Shown here: positions 24,001 through 36,245 of the stretch, piece by piece
Layout of the letters: every line of letters starts with the position of its first letter
Position numbering within the stretch: the first letter of the stretch is position 1
Assembly (NCBI RefSeq): GCF_020382885.2
Contig: NC_058498.1
Span: 6,918,501-6,982,500, forward strand
Origin: Scatophagus argus
Taxonomy: Eukaryota; Chordata; Actinopteri; Scatophagidae
Reading direction: 5' to 3'
DNA length: 64,000 bases
Program-made: the position numbers and the translations under genes
Notes under the pieces: generated by a model
Databases searched by the model: none
Seen by the model: the letters and a program-made list of their open reading frames with translations, nothing else
What the model was told of the DNA's origin: nothing

Positions 24001-27000
24001 GGGTTTGTCTGTTGGTCAGTTCTGATATACTTCAGCAAGAGCTATCCTGAGTAGGGAGTTAAGGGATGTTGTAGCAAGTGGGAGGCAGTGTCTGGTTATC
24101 TCATTCCTGCGTAGCTTCCGGCATATGTTAGAGACATGCGCAGCCAGACATGGCTGGAGATTACGGCCTGCCTCAAGGGTATCTAGCACAAACCACAACA
24201 GTGAGAAAATGAAATTTATCTTAGTTCACAGCAGACGAGCAGAAGTTGGAGCCTTTGTGAGGCTTGCTGTATGGTTTGCTTCCCAGTATGAGAAATGTTG
24301 AAGCATTAATAACATAATAAGCAATGTGAGAATTTAGCAGATTTAAATTTAGCAAGTCAGAATCTGGTTACTTTACCTAAGGACCTCAAAGAAGAGTATT
24401 TAACGTTTTCTTTCGTTTTCACAAGTAAATGCTACATGTCATAAGTGAATCTGCACTAAAATGAGTGATGTCACAGTAAGCACACATATCACACCCATCT
24501 AACCTATATGAGTGTACAACATTACTACAGCAGCTAGCTAGCTAGCTCACGTGGAATTGGCTATTATGTAAGTGGAAAATATGTACAGCATAGGTATTTG
24601 GTATCTAGCCTCTGACTCTGCCCAAGAAAACAGCGAAGTTGGCACAACAGGGAGTGGGGAGTGATGCTATTAACTTCCCCTCCATGAGGAATGCAGACAG
24701 GTGGAAGCTGGTATGGAGGTGAGGCTTTTGAAATGCTTTAGAGCAGCAGCAGCAGCAGCACATGACAGCATAGCTTTCAGATGAGTGGTGTCACAGCAGG
24801 CTAGCAGTGAAACTGTGAATGCAATATACTGCATTCACACCCTGCATATATGAATGAAGGGTGTACGTCATATGCATAGCTGTGGATTGGAGCTGACTGC
24901 CTGCTCTAGCTTGCAGGCTTCACTTCCTTAACGTGGCTGTATTTTTGGGAAACACGTTTATTCACTTTTTTTTGCTGAGAACTAGATTACAAGAAATGAC
25001 ATTTATTACACAAAATATAATGTTACAGCCAGCAAGCAGTTGGCGTAAATCGCATAAGACTGGAATCAAATAGAAACAAAAAAAAAAATCTACCTTTTAT
25101 CTTGTTTGGGAAAAATGTGTTAATCATGAGTTTTAGAAGTACTGCTAGGTAGATTTTGTTATCTATGCATATAACAAGGCTAACTGTTTTCCCCTGCGTG
25201 CAGTCTTTGTGCCAAACTACCGTATGCTAATGCTGCTAGCTGTATCTTTACGTTTAAATTTGCATCGACTTTGTTTTTGCACGGGATTACACAAAAAAGA
25301 TATATTAGGTTTATTAGTAAGCTTAGGACGTATTAGGTGGCTTTTGTTACTCTCTATTGAAGCTTGGCTAATGTTAAACTAATAGCTCATGGCTGTAACT
25401 TTATAGGTAAATTTGACAGACAAAAATCGATTTTCTCATCCTCATCTCATCAAGAAATGAAGAAGCGTATTTTCAAAAATGTTACACTAAACCTTTAGAT
25501 ATCCAGTCAAGTCACTCAGCTAAAATATATGAAAATGCTGGAATCTTACAGAATTATTTAACCAAAAGGAAAAAGAGCAGGGAGCTGAGCGCCTTCATGT
25601 CAGCTCACAGCAGACACATGTAAAAACGCTTATGAGTATTTGTAGTGATGTGCGAACAGATGGTGAAACGGAGTGCTTAAAATGACATTAATCGGTCGCC
25701 TCACAAGTGTTACACAATTGACTGAAAACAGTTTCAGTTCTGTTCCCACCTCCTCTGGAGAGCTGGGAAGGAAACGAGGTTTCTCCATGTCCAGCAGCTT
25801 TTTGATGCCCAGCATCACTCTCTCTCGGCGGGTCTGTCTGAATTGCTTCTCTTTGTCACACAGGGCCAGGCTGAACCGCAGGTCCAGGTTGGTACTGCAG
25901 AAACAAACAACAGAAACAAGTTTTAGTAACACACCTGACAAAACAGCAGTGTTGTAAAAAGTACACAAAAGTCACACTTAAGTAAAAGTTAAGATGTCTT
26001 GCTAAAATATTATTCTGGTAAAAGTACCTGACATTAATCATATTTAAGTATCAAAAGTACATAATACATATATTTACATGCATGTACACCACATACTAAG
26101 CATAACTAGCTTTCGGTCTGACCGATCATTGGATCTAATATTCAGGGTTTTTATCAAAATCAGTTTTTTTTTCCTCCGATTGCTGGAAATTATTTTAAAA
26201 ATGTGCCAGCTTGGATTTTATGGTCGGAGAAGCCGCTTGTGACCGGAGGGCCGCTGGTTCGATTCCCCCCTGGACCGGCAGGAAAAGCTTGGGTGGGTCT
26301 TCCCTCCATCAACAACGGCTGACATGCCCTTCAGCAAGGCACCTAACAACCCCTATCCCCCCATTGCTCCCCTAATGCCTGATATGGCAGCCCACTGCTC
26401 CTGTGTGTTTCAATGAACTTGCATGTGTGTTCAGTCAGTGATGGGTTAAATGCAGAGAAGAATTTTGGTGTGTATAAAAATATACTGACTAAACTAAGGT
26501 TTGATGTTTTAATGTACTCAGTTTCATTTCATCATTGCATATCAAACAATACCTCATGTTCTTACTTCTCTGCTGAAAGGCAAATAATTATGATCTCACT
26601 TTGTATGCAGCAAAGTAAAGCATTGATGCTGAAACTGATCGTTATGTCAGATAAGAGCTGCCTTGAGGGTCTGAGGTGACACACACACACACACACACAT
26701 ACACACACGCTTCTCACGCTTTCCTTCTCAACTTCTCATAATTACTAACCCTTCAAGCACGCATGCATGTATGGCATTTCCAAATCCTCCCACTGACCCC
26801 TATTCATTGATACCGGGGGAATTATGATGCATTATACCACTTTCACAACCATCCTGCTGTTGCTGAGTCAGAAACTTGTTCTGCATTGAGAAACTGCTTT
26901 AAGTTCTAATTTTATACTCTGCACTGCTCCGGGTGAATTCCTATGTAGTGTTGAATACCTGCATATCCTGTGGCAGATAAGTTCACAAGCCTTCATTCAT

Positions 27001-29274
27001 ACACAGTATATCCTGCACTGCTAACACCTAAATTAACTTAAACTAAACTTAAATCAATTTTTTAAAAAATTAAATATTGTAGCAGTTTTGATTTGAATAC
27101 ATACCAGATCTCGAGCGACATCTCTAAGTACACTTTGGTTGCCTGTCAGAACAATGAAAAATGTGGTTATTGCCCACTAAAGGAGCTGTTGGTTGTGATT
27201 GGTAAAAATATCAACAGGCAAAGTATCATAAACAAAATCAATGAGGTAAAACTTAACTTAACCTAACAAAAAGTAACTCATCATTTGAAAAGTGTGCTGG
27301 GGTTGAAAGTCTTACTTTGCCAATGAGAAAAGACTCTGTCTTTGTCTGGCCTACGCTGAGCTTGGTGATGTCATAGGACGCCGTTCCAAGTGTCTCATCC
27401 ATCACGTAATTGGCGTCCATTAATGTTATCTGCATGGAATAAACATCATAAATTAAACGATTAAATACATTTCAAGAGCTACGCATTAGATTTTTCTGGT
27501 ATGCATTTTAAGTTCACCTGAACAACTCGATGTAAACAAAGCTTTCAGAAAAGCCTTATTTTATTTATCTTTTTCTCTGATGACCCGAAACTAATGTACT
27601 ATGAGTCATTATGATCCTAGCTTCCCAGACGGTGCCATTTATCTCATATCAGGTTAAAACAGTACGATGTGTTTATTTGGATTTAAGCCCCATTATATCC
27701 CTGCTAGTCATCCTGCACTGGTGCAGTCTGTGCTAGACCATCAAAAGCAGGTCTGACCTCCAGGACATTCTGCTGGTTGGGGTCCAATATGAAGTTAAAG
27801 GTTTCGTTCCATTTTGGGTTGATGTCGTTGTCTATGTGCTTGGTCCGCTTTCTGCTCTCGGGGGCCGTTGGGATGAACAACTCCACATATGGATCCGGGG
27901 TGTCCACTGCACATACACATTCGACAGTGTTACTGAAAAGCAGTATCCCAAAGTAAAAGTATCCCCATGCTCAGCATATGTACTTTTTGTATTGTTCATG
28001 TTGTTGTAAAATGAAATTTTCTCCAAGAAGTCCAGAGAAAATAAACAAACAAACATGCATGTTAAGACTACCTACATGTTAATTAAATGCATAAGGATCA
28101 CATGAAAGGCAGGTAAAAAGGTGTGTTAAGACTCACACAGGTCACCCAGCGCTCCCTTGGTGACGTTCTCGGCTCGAACAACCGTCACTGTGAATTTGTG
28201 AGAAAACTGCTGCTCCACCTGAAATACAACATTGATTCAGTTCAGTTTGGTTCAGCTTTTTCTTTTTTTTTATCAGATGGACATCAGGAAGGTTCTGGGA
28301 GGATTTGAGAGAGTCCCTCCTGTTACTATAGTGTACACCCACAAATATGGTAGCACAACGTACTACTAAATACTTTGTATTTAGAGGTAATGCAAAGTAT
28401 CAGTGCTGTTTACGCCATCTTTCTCACACCCAACTTTGTTTCCCATTACATTAACCCTTGGATAACCAGACAAAATACTAAAAGGACATTTTTTCTCCTC
28501 TGCTTCTAAATTTCCAATAGTCTTCCTTTCCTCCACTGTATCTACACCACCACTATTACCAGTAGGAACCTAAGTACGTTATTGGCACCTAATATAGAGA
28601 GAAAAATATGGAATATATAAGGTAAAATACATGCATCTTTTCAGGTCATTAAGCTCTGAACAATCCTCCTTTCAACTTTCTGTATTTCTATGTTTTGGTC
28701 AGCATAAAGGCTCAATCTTTCTTAAAATATCTTTACATCTGTCAATATTCACTGTATTTTTAAGATGTGACCATTCATGAGGGACACAAGTAGCCTTAAA
28801 TGAACTGCTTGTTTGTGATGGCCTGTTGCACACCCCAAGTCATGCAGGAGAGAGAATTTGCTTTCAGCCAACCACTTACAAGTCCTTAAAACATAAAGTG
28901 CTGTGAGAGATTTCTAGATTTGAAACTGGTCTGTTTTGAGGGCTGTGAACGCAGCTATCAGATAGATGTTCTCATGCTAATCTTTGCCACTTGAAAAGAC
29001 CTGCACTAACCCTTAGCATGTGCTGCAGTGATAATGAGAAAGACCTTGTTGTTGAGATGTTTGCTGAAATATTTGTACAAACAGTTTCTGCTCTGGAGCA
29101 ATAAAAATGAGATTCTTTCTACAGTACTGTTCAATGGCCTGTAACCTAAAACAAGCAGTGGAAATGTGTGTTGTAATGTGATTCACTGGAATCTCTTTCT
29201 GTCTAAACTTGCCTGTTTTTTTTACTGCACTTACAAGAAATAATACTGATACTCACAATTATGTTGGAAGCCAT
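14505..29274 (-). CDS. PLA2G4A: Cytosolic phospholipase A2 alpha (group IVA)
   Basis: This Ca2+-activated cytosolic enzyme moves to ER/Golgi membranes and releases arachidonate from the sn-2 position of phospholipids. Eighteen coding exons (minus): 29274-29257, 28218-28137, 27906-27758, 27429-27316, 27142-27105, 25894-25750, 23742-23606, 23225-23003, 22760-22646, 21588-21451, 21327-21238, 19924-19859, 18517-18387, 18225-18114, 17748-17564, 17464-17275, 15942-15785, 14663-14505. All junctions are GT-AG and in phase, giving 749 residues, the same as the human enzyme. An N-terminal C2 domain carries Ca2+-loop residues (LDTPD at ~34-38, LMDANY at ~86-91). The catalytic domain has the oxyanion loop GSGGGFRAM (~190-198, Arg196), nucleophile GLSGS (Ser~224) and VVDSG (Asp~542). 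A Ser-Pro at ~499 aligns with the MAPK site Ser505. The C-terminal tail is divergent. It is divergent with PTGS2, the next enzyme in the pathway. Confidence 0.97.
14866..15310 (-). mobile_element. Tc1/mariner-derived element remnant, copy A
   Basis: Read on the minus strand, the frame ending near 15042 contains [20 protein letters not shown], the hallmark C-terminal segment of Tc1-like transposases. It is preceded by HDCAPVH-like sequence in shifted frames. Only the C-terminal third is present and it is frameshifted; the right terminal repeat is not visible. It lies inside the last intron of PLA2G4A. It is homologous to the copies at 36.90-37.36 and 62.98-63.48 kb. It is inactive. Confidence 0.85.
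16340..16560. repeat. Possible LINE 3'-end fragment with (AAGAT)n run
   Basis: A pentanucleotide run AAGATAAGATAAGATAAGAT lies at 16371-16397. It is followed by ACAATGTTATAGCAGCAAAC and a GCAAAGCATGCAAG word typical of fish retroelement 3' ends. A similar GAATCAGAATTCCTTTATTT stretch occurs at 43036-43062. There is no coding remnant. Confidence 0.4.
20285..20356 (+). repeat. (CA)n microsatellite in a PLA2G4A intron
   Basis: About 35 CA units with a few interruptions (ACACAAAC, ACATAC). It explains the VCVCVC frames on the opposite strand. Confidence 0.92.
20968..21010 (+). repeat. (TA)n microsatellite in a PLA2G4A intron
   Basis: Alternating TA run with CATA interruptions. Confidence 0.9.
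24975..25270. repeat. Decayed foldback-element fragment in a PLA2G4A intron
   Basis: The stretch TTTTCCCCTGCGTGCAGTCTTTGTGCC...TGCTGCTAGCTGTATCTT (about 25187-25250) parallels the right arm of the palindromic element at 12.58-12.89 kb. There is no coding potential. Confidence 0.4.
25945..26075. repeat. Fragment of the AAGTACTTAAGTA-type repeat in a PLA2G4A intron
   Basis: The words GTGTTGTAAAAAGTACACAAAAGTCACACTTAAGTAAAAGTTAAGATGTC are a familiar fish repeat start, related to the 8.03-8.46 kb copy. No gene is inferred. Confidence 0.5.
26215..26460 (+). repeat. tRNA-derived SINE, second family, copy 2
   Basis: It carries the same blocks as the 10.92-11.17 kb copy: GAGAAGCCGCTTGTGACCGG, box B GGTTCGATTCC, TTCAGCAAGGCACCTAAC and CAGCCCACTGCTCCTGTGTG. 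It sits between PLA2G4A exons 5 and 6. Confidence 0.75.
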
Positions 29275-29849
29275 AGTGTGCTGTCGGGTGAGTAATTCTC
29301 AGGAAAGCCTTCGTCAAGATGTGAACTTTAACTCAGGGGAGCATCTCAGTCAAGAAATAGAGCATTTGCAGCCTGGAAGATGAAAGACGGACAACATTTA
29401 TAGAAAAAGCAGACTAGGGAATGTGTGATGCTCGGACTTTAAAAACACTGATGCACCGTTGTTTTTCTAGGCCTTCTGATAATTACATTTAGCAAAGTAA
29501 CTGTCAGTCAACGACATATCGGCCTTTTGCATCTTGTCAGTGGAGAAGGGAACTTTGCTGAGCCACAAAACCATGATAAGAGGGCTGGGCCAATACCAGT
29601 CATTTATGTCTGTGTGAATGTTAAGTACACCACATGCATGCATGGAGACAATGAGAGAGAATGATGCCAGTGGAAAGTGAAAATGTGGCTGACATGACTG
29701 AGCAAAGGTGGTGTGCTTTTTAACTGAGGGCTACTGCACTGTATTATGTGTTGATGGTACATTTGCAGACAAATTTTAGCAACATTACGGCTTCTCTATG
29801 ATGGCTGAACAAACATATGGTGCTAAGAAATTTGCATGCACAGAGAGAG

Positions 29850-29859
29850 AGAGAGAGAG

Positions 29860-29897
<38 letters not shown>
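29850..29897 (+). repeat. (GA)n/(GT)n compound microsatellite
   Basis: A short AG run (29842-29860) is followed by about 18 GT units. It lies in the first intron of PLA2G4A if the non-coding exon call at 30.9 kb is right. Confidence 0.9.
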
Positions 29898-30920
29898 GGT
29901 AATAGCATATCAAGGTCAGCAAATCTTTTCTTAGTTGTTCACCAAAGCGTATCATTACTGAGGGGACTGGGAGCACGTAGAGAGTCTGTGTGTTCACAGC
30001 ACTGGTCACGTAGTTTGCATCAGTGGTCCAACTTTTTGAAAGTGCCAGTTCATCCTGCCCTTGTTCTGCAGCGTACAAAGGGCACACACAGGCTACTGAG
30101 TCCTGTCAGAGACTTTACAGCAACTAAATTTTCATATGAGGATGCAACATGTGAGAGAGGCGCACAGCAACCAGTCATAATGCAAAACAGCAGCTGCAGT
30201 AGAAAGTACATAAATAAGGTTTTAAAGGCTTTATAGTACGACTGCTACTGCACAAGCGCAATCCTGTCTGAGACATAAAACACACAGGTTGGAGGTGAAA
30301 AAAAAAATAACAACACAAGAATCACTGTGTTTTCCCACCAACAAAACTATGACAAGGAAACGTTATTGCAATATTGTTATTACATATGTTATTACAAAAG
30401 TTACTGCAACTCTAGTTTAGATTACAGGTTTCATTCAAAACCTCTTGGGCCACTATAAACAGGTTTTGCTTGATTCTTATTAGCTGGACAGAATGAGGTC
30501 AGTTTTGACAAGTCCTGATGGTGTGAGATTGCAACGTACAATGACAGATGATATCATTACCTCATACAATGTAAGGAAGAGATTACAGTGGAAGATACTA
30601 GCTTGCAATGATGTAAATATAAAACTAGGGAAGATCAAGACTTCAGCCTCCTACAGCCACCAACATGCTCTATTCATATTGATCTACCATCTTCAGCACT
30701 TAAAAGAGGCTAAGGAGAAAGTAAAGTTTTGCTCACTTGTGGTAGCAATAGCGCATTTTCAGTTTCCTTATGCTAAAAGTTGAGTAAAATGAACTGCTCT
30801 CGGAGACGCTGCGCTGCTGACCTTCCTCTCTAAATTTCCGTCCAGTCCCAGTTTAAAAAAAACCCACGACACTGTACCTTGAAAAGACAGGACAGATAAG
30901 GAAAGATAGCCTTACCTTAC

Positions 30921-31060
30921 CAGGAAAACAACATCAACTCACAAATCCTGAAAAGTGTGTCATGCTGATCGCGAATATCGTTCGATCGCCGCTGGACTGG
31001 AGCGGGAGGAGGTGCTTCTTCTCCGTCGACTCACAGTACGCACAGTCGCGCAGTCAGGAT
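30921..31060 (-). other. PLA2G4A: Probable non-coding first exon and start region of PLA2G4A
   Basis: On the minus strand a strong donor CTG|GTAAGGTAAG lies at 30921/30920. It follows a GC-richer, CpG-containing stretch (30.95-31.05 kb) unlike the surrounding intron. The ATG exon at 29274 needs an upstream 5' UTR exon, and the human gene also has a non-coding exon 1. The start site is inferred and not determined. Confidence 0.45.
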
Positions 31061-32195
31061 AATCGCAAATTAAGGCGTCAGACCTCAAGTGGAAGGAAAG
31101 TCTGAAAAACACAAACTACACGGAGAGCTAAAAATGAGTACCTCACACTAAAATGTGTGCGGGGGAGAGTTGCGGAAAACCAAGAGGAGTCAGATTTTGA
31201 CGGAGGGAAGCTGGAGCTGACGACTCCTCTCCGACCTCTCCAAGTGCGCAACCACCACATGAGGGCGCCTGAGGACAGGCACTGTTGGCAGAATAAAGAG
31301 ATTTGTTGTGTGTGAATCGGAACATGAAATATGCAGGGTGACAATAAAGCTAAGCAAACTACATTAGTCAAATGTTAGGTTATTTATTTGGTCGGTGCGC
31401 TGGCACATGTTTCCAGCCGAACGATGTTTAGGAGACCCTTTGGTTTGGATAGTTGGGTTTGACACAGTTGTAATTTATTAAAGTGCCTCTTCACCCTCAA
31501 GTATTGCCACCAGCTGCTCTCAAGAAGTACTGTAAATTCAAGTTATAATTCATTCAGACAAAGCAGAGAGACAGCTGTGCCTGGGCTGTGTGCAGTCCAT
31601 AGGTTTCACACGGCATGTCGAGAAAGCTTAACACTGACTTCATCTCTTAGAGAAAGCACATCAGCGGGTAACTTATCATGAATCAAACACAAAGCATATT
31701 TTTATTTCTCTATGTTTGCCTCTTTAAAAAGTAAGGAATGCAACAAGTCTCTTTTGAAAAATGAAATTTGGTTATACTGCTGTGGAAAGTCTATGTAATC
31801 GAGACATTCAGGGGAAATTCGTATCTTTATAATGAGCCTTTCACATTGTAACACTAAATAAAATAAGTTTTGATACAGTAAAAAAAAATTAACTGCTTAC
31901 TTGTCGTTTTGAGAAAAATACAGCTTTGTCATATGTTTTTAATAAACTCATTTCAGTACTTTATACTGAAAGAATTCCATTGAAAAACGAGAAAAAAGGA
32001 AGCGTAAATTAGCAAAAGCCTGATTGCCACTTAATACCTAATTGGGTCTTGTGAAATAAAAAAGAGTCCTCACTGTAAGCTATTAGTAATCGATTGCTTG
32101 GTCAGTTGTGTCCATGTGTGTATCACTCATGAAAAAAGGCTGAGCGAAGAGTCACATGATGTCATCATCGCTTATAAACTCGTTCGCCTGTGCGC
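31061..32195. promoter_or_regulatory. Intergenic control region between divergent PLA2G4A and PTGS2
   Basis: This roughly 1.1 kb stretch separates the inferred PLA2G4A first exon from the PTGS2 core promoter. No gene was seen. GGGAAATTCG (31812-31821) is a 9/10 match to an NF-kB consensus, about 390 bases upstream of the likely PTGS2 start. The remainder is AT-rich without obvious repeats. The regulatory role is inferred from position. Confidence 0.5.
32153..32178 (+). promoter_or_regulatory. PTGS2: PTGS2 core promoter: overlapping E-box/CRE and TATA box
   Basis: CACATG (E-box, 32153-32158) overlaps TGATGTCA (32157-32164, one mismatch from a CRE), and TATAAA follows at 32173-32178. Mammalian COX-2 promoters carry the same order, with CRE/E-box just upstream of TATA, and this unit drives induced transcription there. 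Start of transcription is expected near 32203-32210. Confidence 0.75.
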
Positions 32196-32315
32196 ATGTC
32201 TGCACAGTCAAACTCTGAGCCTCGGAGTGAAAAGACTGCTGAGGAGAGAAGAGACAAGAGACTCACAGAGAGACGACAAGGAAAGCGAAAGACGGCTGCA
32301 AAAAGTCTGTGGAGT

Positions 32316-35300
32316 ATGAACACATTAACTTTTGCGGTTTTTTTAATGGCACTGGGTTTTCTTCACTGCGAGGCTGGTGAGTAGAGAAAACAGAAAATTA
32401 TGTCTAAATGCTTGGACGTCAGAATATATTGAAAGTGATTTTAAAAATAATATTCTAACACTACAAGTTTAAGAACGAGCCTTTTTTTTTGGAGAAGTGC
32501 GTGATATTTGAAGCCTTTTTCTGACAGATTTGAGTTGGTATTTGAAGTAAAATCTCTACTGACTTTACCCGTTACAGGTAACCCATGTTGCTCAGAACCA
32601 TGCCAGAACAGGGGCGTTTGCACAGCGCTTGGACCAGACAATTACGAGTGTGACTGCACACGCACAGGATATCATGGACAAAACTGCACCACGCGTGAGT
32701 ATGAATGGCACACGTGAGGTGTATCTCGAATCAGTTGCTGCTGTGATTTGTTCAATAATTAATTTCCCATTTTGGCCTTTGCAGCCGAGTTCCTCACCTG
32801 GATCAAAATGTCCCTGAAGCCGTCGCCCAACACTGTCCACTATCTTCTCACCCACTTCAAGGGTTTCTGGAACATCATTAACAACATCTCATTTCTCAGG
32901 GATGCCATCATGAGATATGTGCTGACATGTAAGTGCTTCTACCCGAGGGCAAAACGAGAGCATGGATTGGAAACTGCTTTGTAACAATTTGTACAGCAGT
33001 TTGTGGAGTAACACTTGGAGCATTTATACTAATAACAAAATGTTGGTTTTTTTTCCCCTGTAGCTCGATCCCACATGATTGATAGTCCTCCAACTTTCAA
33101 TGCAGATTATGGTTACAAAAGCTGGGAAGCCTATTCCAACCTTTCCTACTATACCCGCACCCTCCCCCCTGTGCCAGAGGATTGCCCAACCCCTATGGGA
33201 GTAGCAGGTGAGTGTGCTTGTGCTGCCTTTGGAAAACCAGTTTTCTCAGATTCTTTAATACTGAGCAAGAGTAACTTGGCCCCATTACAAAGTGGGACTG
33301 AGAGTGCGGAAATGTGCTGAGGGAAGACACTGAAACTTGCTCCATCAAGCCAAAACTAAAGAATCCGAAACTGCTTCTTTTGGGTTTTATCTTTAACGTG
33401 TTTCAGGAATTTACAACAAAAGTAAACCTCAGTTATAGCTTTTCAGCCTTTAAACTGACATGGTTTTTGATTGTCGCCTGGTATACTTAATGTTCATGTT
33501 TCCTTAGGTAAAAAGGAGCTGCCTGATGTTAAGATACTGGCTGAGAAGCTTCTGATGAGAAGAAAGTTTATCCCAGACCCACAGGGTACCAGCCTGATGT
33601 TTGCATTCTTCGCACAACATTTCACCCACCAGTTCTTCAAATCTGACATGAAGAAAGGACCTGCTTTTACTGTAGCTAAAGGTCATGGGGTAAGCACATC
33701 AGATATCAAGCCACATCAGATTTTAGTCTGAAAGAGAGGCAAGAAAGACCTAATTTGTGAATAAATAGACCAGTTTACTAAAAATACAGCGCATATTAAT
33801 GCTGTTGTTTTTGCTTTCAGGTGGATCTCAGCCACATTTATGGAGACAACCTGGAGAGGCAACACAAGCTCCGACTTTTCAAGGACGGCAAACTTAAATA
33901 TCAGGTAAGAGAAGAAACCTGTTGTACTGCAGTTTAAACAGCTTCTGGCCACACTAGTGTCTAACAGCTGCCACCTCTCTTGCATGACTCTGCAGATCCT
34001 GAATGGAGAGGTGTACCCCCCAACAGTAAAGGAAGTGGGCGCTGAAATGCACTACCCTCCTCACGTTCCCGACTCTCACCGTTTCGCTGTGGGCCACGAG
34101 GCGTTTGGCCTGGTCCCTGGTCTGATGATGTACGCCACCATCTGGCTACGGGAACACAACCGGGTATGTGATGTGCTGAAGGAGGTCCACCCTGACTGGG
34201 ACGATGAAAGGCTCTTCCAGACCACACGGCTCATTCTGATTGGTGAGTTTAGATCCTGACAATCCTGATAAAAACTTTTCTGTCATGTGGCTGGAAGAAT
34301 ACAGTCCAGATAAAAACATGAAAGGCATGTGATGCTCCAATGTCATGGGACTAATAGAGTTACCAGGGGGGTTTTGATAAGAGGAAGCTGTACTTTTTAT
34401 TTTGGTAATTACCTGTCAGAAACCACGTAGCACGCAGTGCAAGATTTGATATCTTGGTTAAGGAAACAGGATGAGAAAGAGGAAATATTTAGTTTTCATT
34501 AGTGCTTCACTGCATGTTTATATACAATTATAGTCATTCAGAGCAATAAACTTTCATCTGTTTCTCACAAATGATGCTCACATGTAAGCAGGTGAATGTG
34601 ACCACATGTATGCACATAAAACTAAACTAAAATATTTATTAATCATTCTTGTAGGAGAGACCATCAAGATTGTGATTGAGGACTACGTGCAGCACCTGAG
34701 CGGCTATAACTTCAAGCTCAAGTTCGACCCTGAGCTGCTCTTCAACCAGCGCTTCCAGTACCAGAACCGCATTGCATCCGAGTTCAACACCCTGTACCAC
34801 TGGCACCCACTGATGCCTGATACTTTCCACATTGAAGAGAAAGAATACAGCTATAAGCAGTTTGTCTTCAACACCTCTGTAGTGACCGAGCACGGCATCA
34901 ACAACCTTGTGGAGTCGTTTACCAAGCAGATTGCCGGACGGGTAAGAACTGTTTGAGCTGTAGTAGCAGCATTTTGATTTAGATCGCAACACAGCTGTCA
35001 CTGTCTCTGCTTTAAGGCTGATTAACTGACTTTCCATTCATTGTTTTAGGTCGCTGGTGGCCAAAATGTCCCAGGACCTATCATGTATGTGGCCATTAAG
35101 TCCATTGAAAACAGCAGACAAATGCGCTACCAGTCCCTGAACGCCTACAGGAAGCGATTCTCCATGAAGCCCTACACCTCCTTTGAAGACATGACAGGTG
35201 AGACAAAGCTGAGATCGGTTACAGAGACTTGGAAAGGTTTACGTCAGAGGATTAACAAAGAGGTTTTTGTAAACGTGAAGTCAAAGGAAATGTTTCCTCA

Positions 35301-36245
35301 GGGCAAATTATTATTTAACTATTAATAGCAATGTCATTGCAGGAATTTAACGCACTGCTTGAGAAAGACTCACAGCCACTACAGAATAGTTTAGCTCATA
35401 GATTACTTATTATTAAACAAATGGTTTGGACTCAGTTTTGGTCCCTGACAGCTTTGGAGGTTAGGAATTTATTTGCGTGACTCTTAAGAACCAGATGTTC
35501 ATTTCATCTTGAGATAGTGTAAGCAGATTGTCATCACAAGAGAGCAAAACTTAAACAGACGAGAGAGGCCCCCTGCTTCAGAGGAGAAGATTTAAGGTTG
35601 AACTAAGATGATGGTTGCTGAAAAACAGAAAAACATAAGTATGTGTATGGCAGTAGGAAAAACAAGAAGAAAGAAGTAAAGACAGGAGAGATCATGTTTA
35701 TCTATTGTCTGCTGGATTTCAATCACCAAGAGGTCATATTTGGTCTATCAGCAAGCTTTGCAGCTACTGAGCGAGTGAGAAAAGCCAGAGTGAAGAGCCA
35801 ATTAAAACTTTTCCTTCCTTTGTGTTACTCAGGAGAGAAAGAAATGGCTGCAGTGCTCGAGGAGTTGTACGGTGACATCGACGCCGTGGAGCTCTACCCG
35901 GGTCTGCTGGTGGAAAAGCCCAGGTCTAACGCCATCTTTGGGGAGACTATGGTGGAAATGGGGGCACCGTTCTCCCTCAAGGGCTTAATGGGAAACCCCA
36001 TCTGCTCACCAGAGTACTGGAAGCCCAGCACATTCGGAGGAAGCGTGGGTTTCGACATCGTCAACACCGCCTCCCTGCAGAAGCTCGTCTGCAATAATGT
36101 CCAGGGCCACTGCCCCGTGGCGTCCTTTCATGTGCCTGACGTTAAAGAGACGGGGTCCATGATCATCAACTCAAGCACATCCCAGTCACGCGGCAGCAAC
36201 ATCAACCCCACACTCATTCTGAAAGAAAGGACTACTGAGCTCTAA
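32316..36245 (+). CDS. PTGS2: Prostaglandin G/H synthase 2 (cyclooxygenase-2)
   Basis: This inducible ER/nuclear-envelope haem enzyme turns arachidonate into PGG2 and then PGH2. Exons: 32316-32376, 32578-32694, 32785-32928, 33064-33207, 33508-33689, 33821-33904, 33996-34242, 34655-34941, 35050-35197, 35833-36245. All are GT-AG and in phase, giving 608 residues (human 604). In order: signal peptide (~1-17), EGF-like domain with [11 protein letters not shown] (~23-55), membrane-binding helices, and the haem peroxidase/cyclooxygenase domain. Key residues (ovine numbering) are Arg120, catalytic Tyr385 and haem ligand His388 in YHWHPL, and aspirin-target Ser530 in GAPFSL. Val523 (TMVEMGAP) and Arg513 (EKPR) are the COX-2 rather than COX-1 choices. 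A C-terminal NSS sequon and the end ERTTEL resemble the COX-2 ER-retention tail. Fish can carry two ptgs2 copies; which one this is cannot be told here. Confidence 0.98.

Noticed and set aside
32196..32315. In-frame upstream ATG that would add 40 residues to the PTGS2 N terminus
   Set aside because: It lies only about 18 bases after the TATA box, so it is probably upstream of the transcription start. The extension is basic and polar and would bury the signal peptide that starts at 32316.
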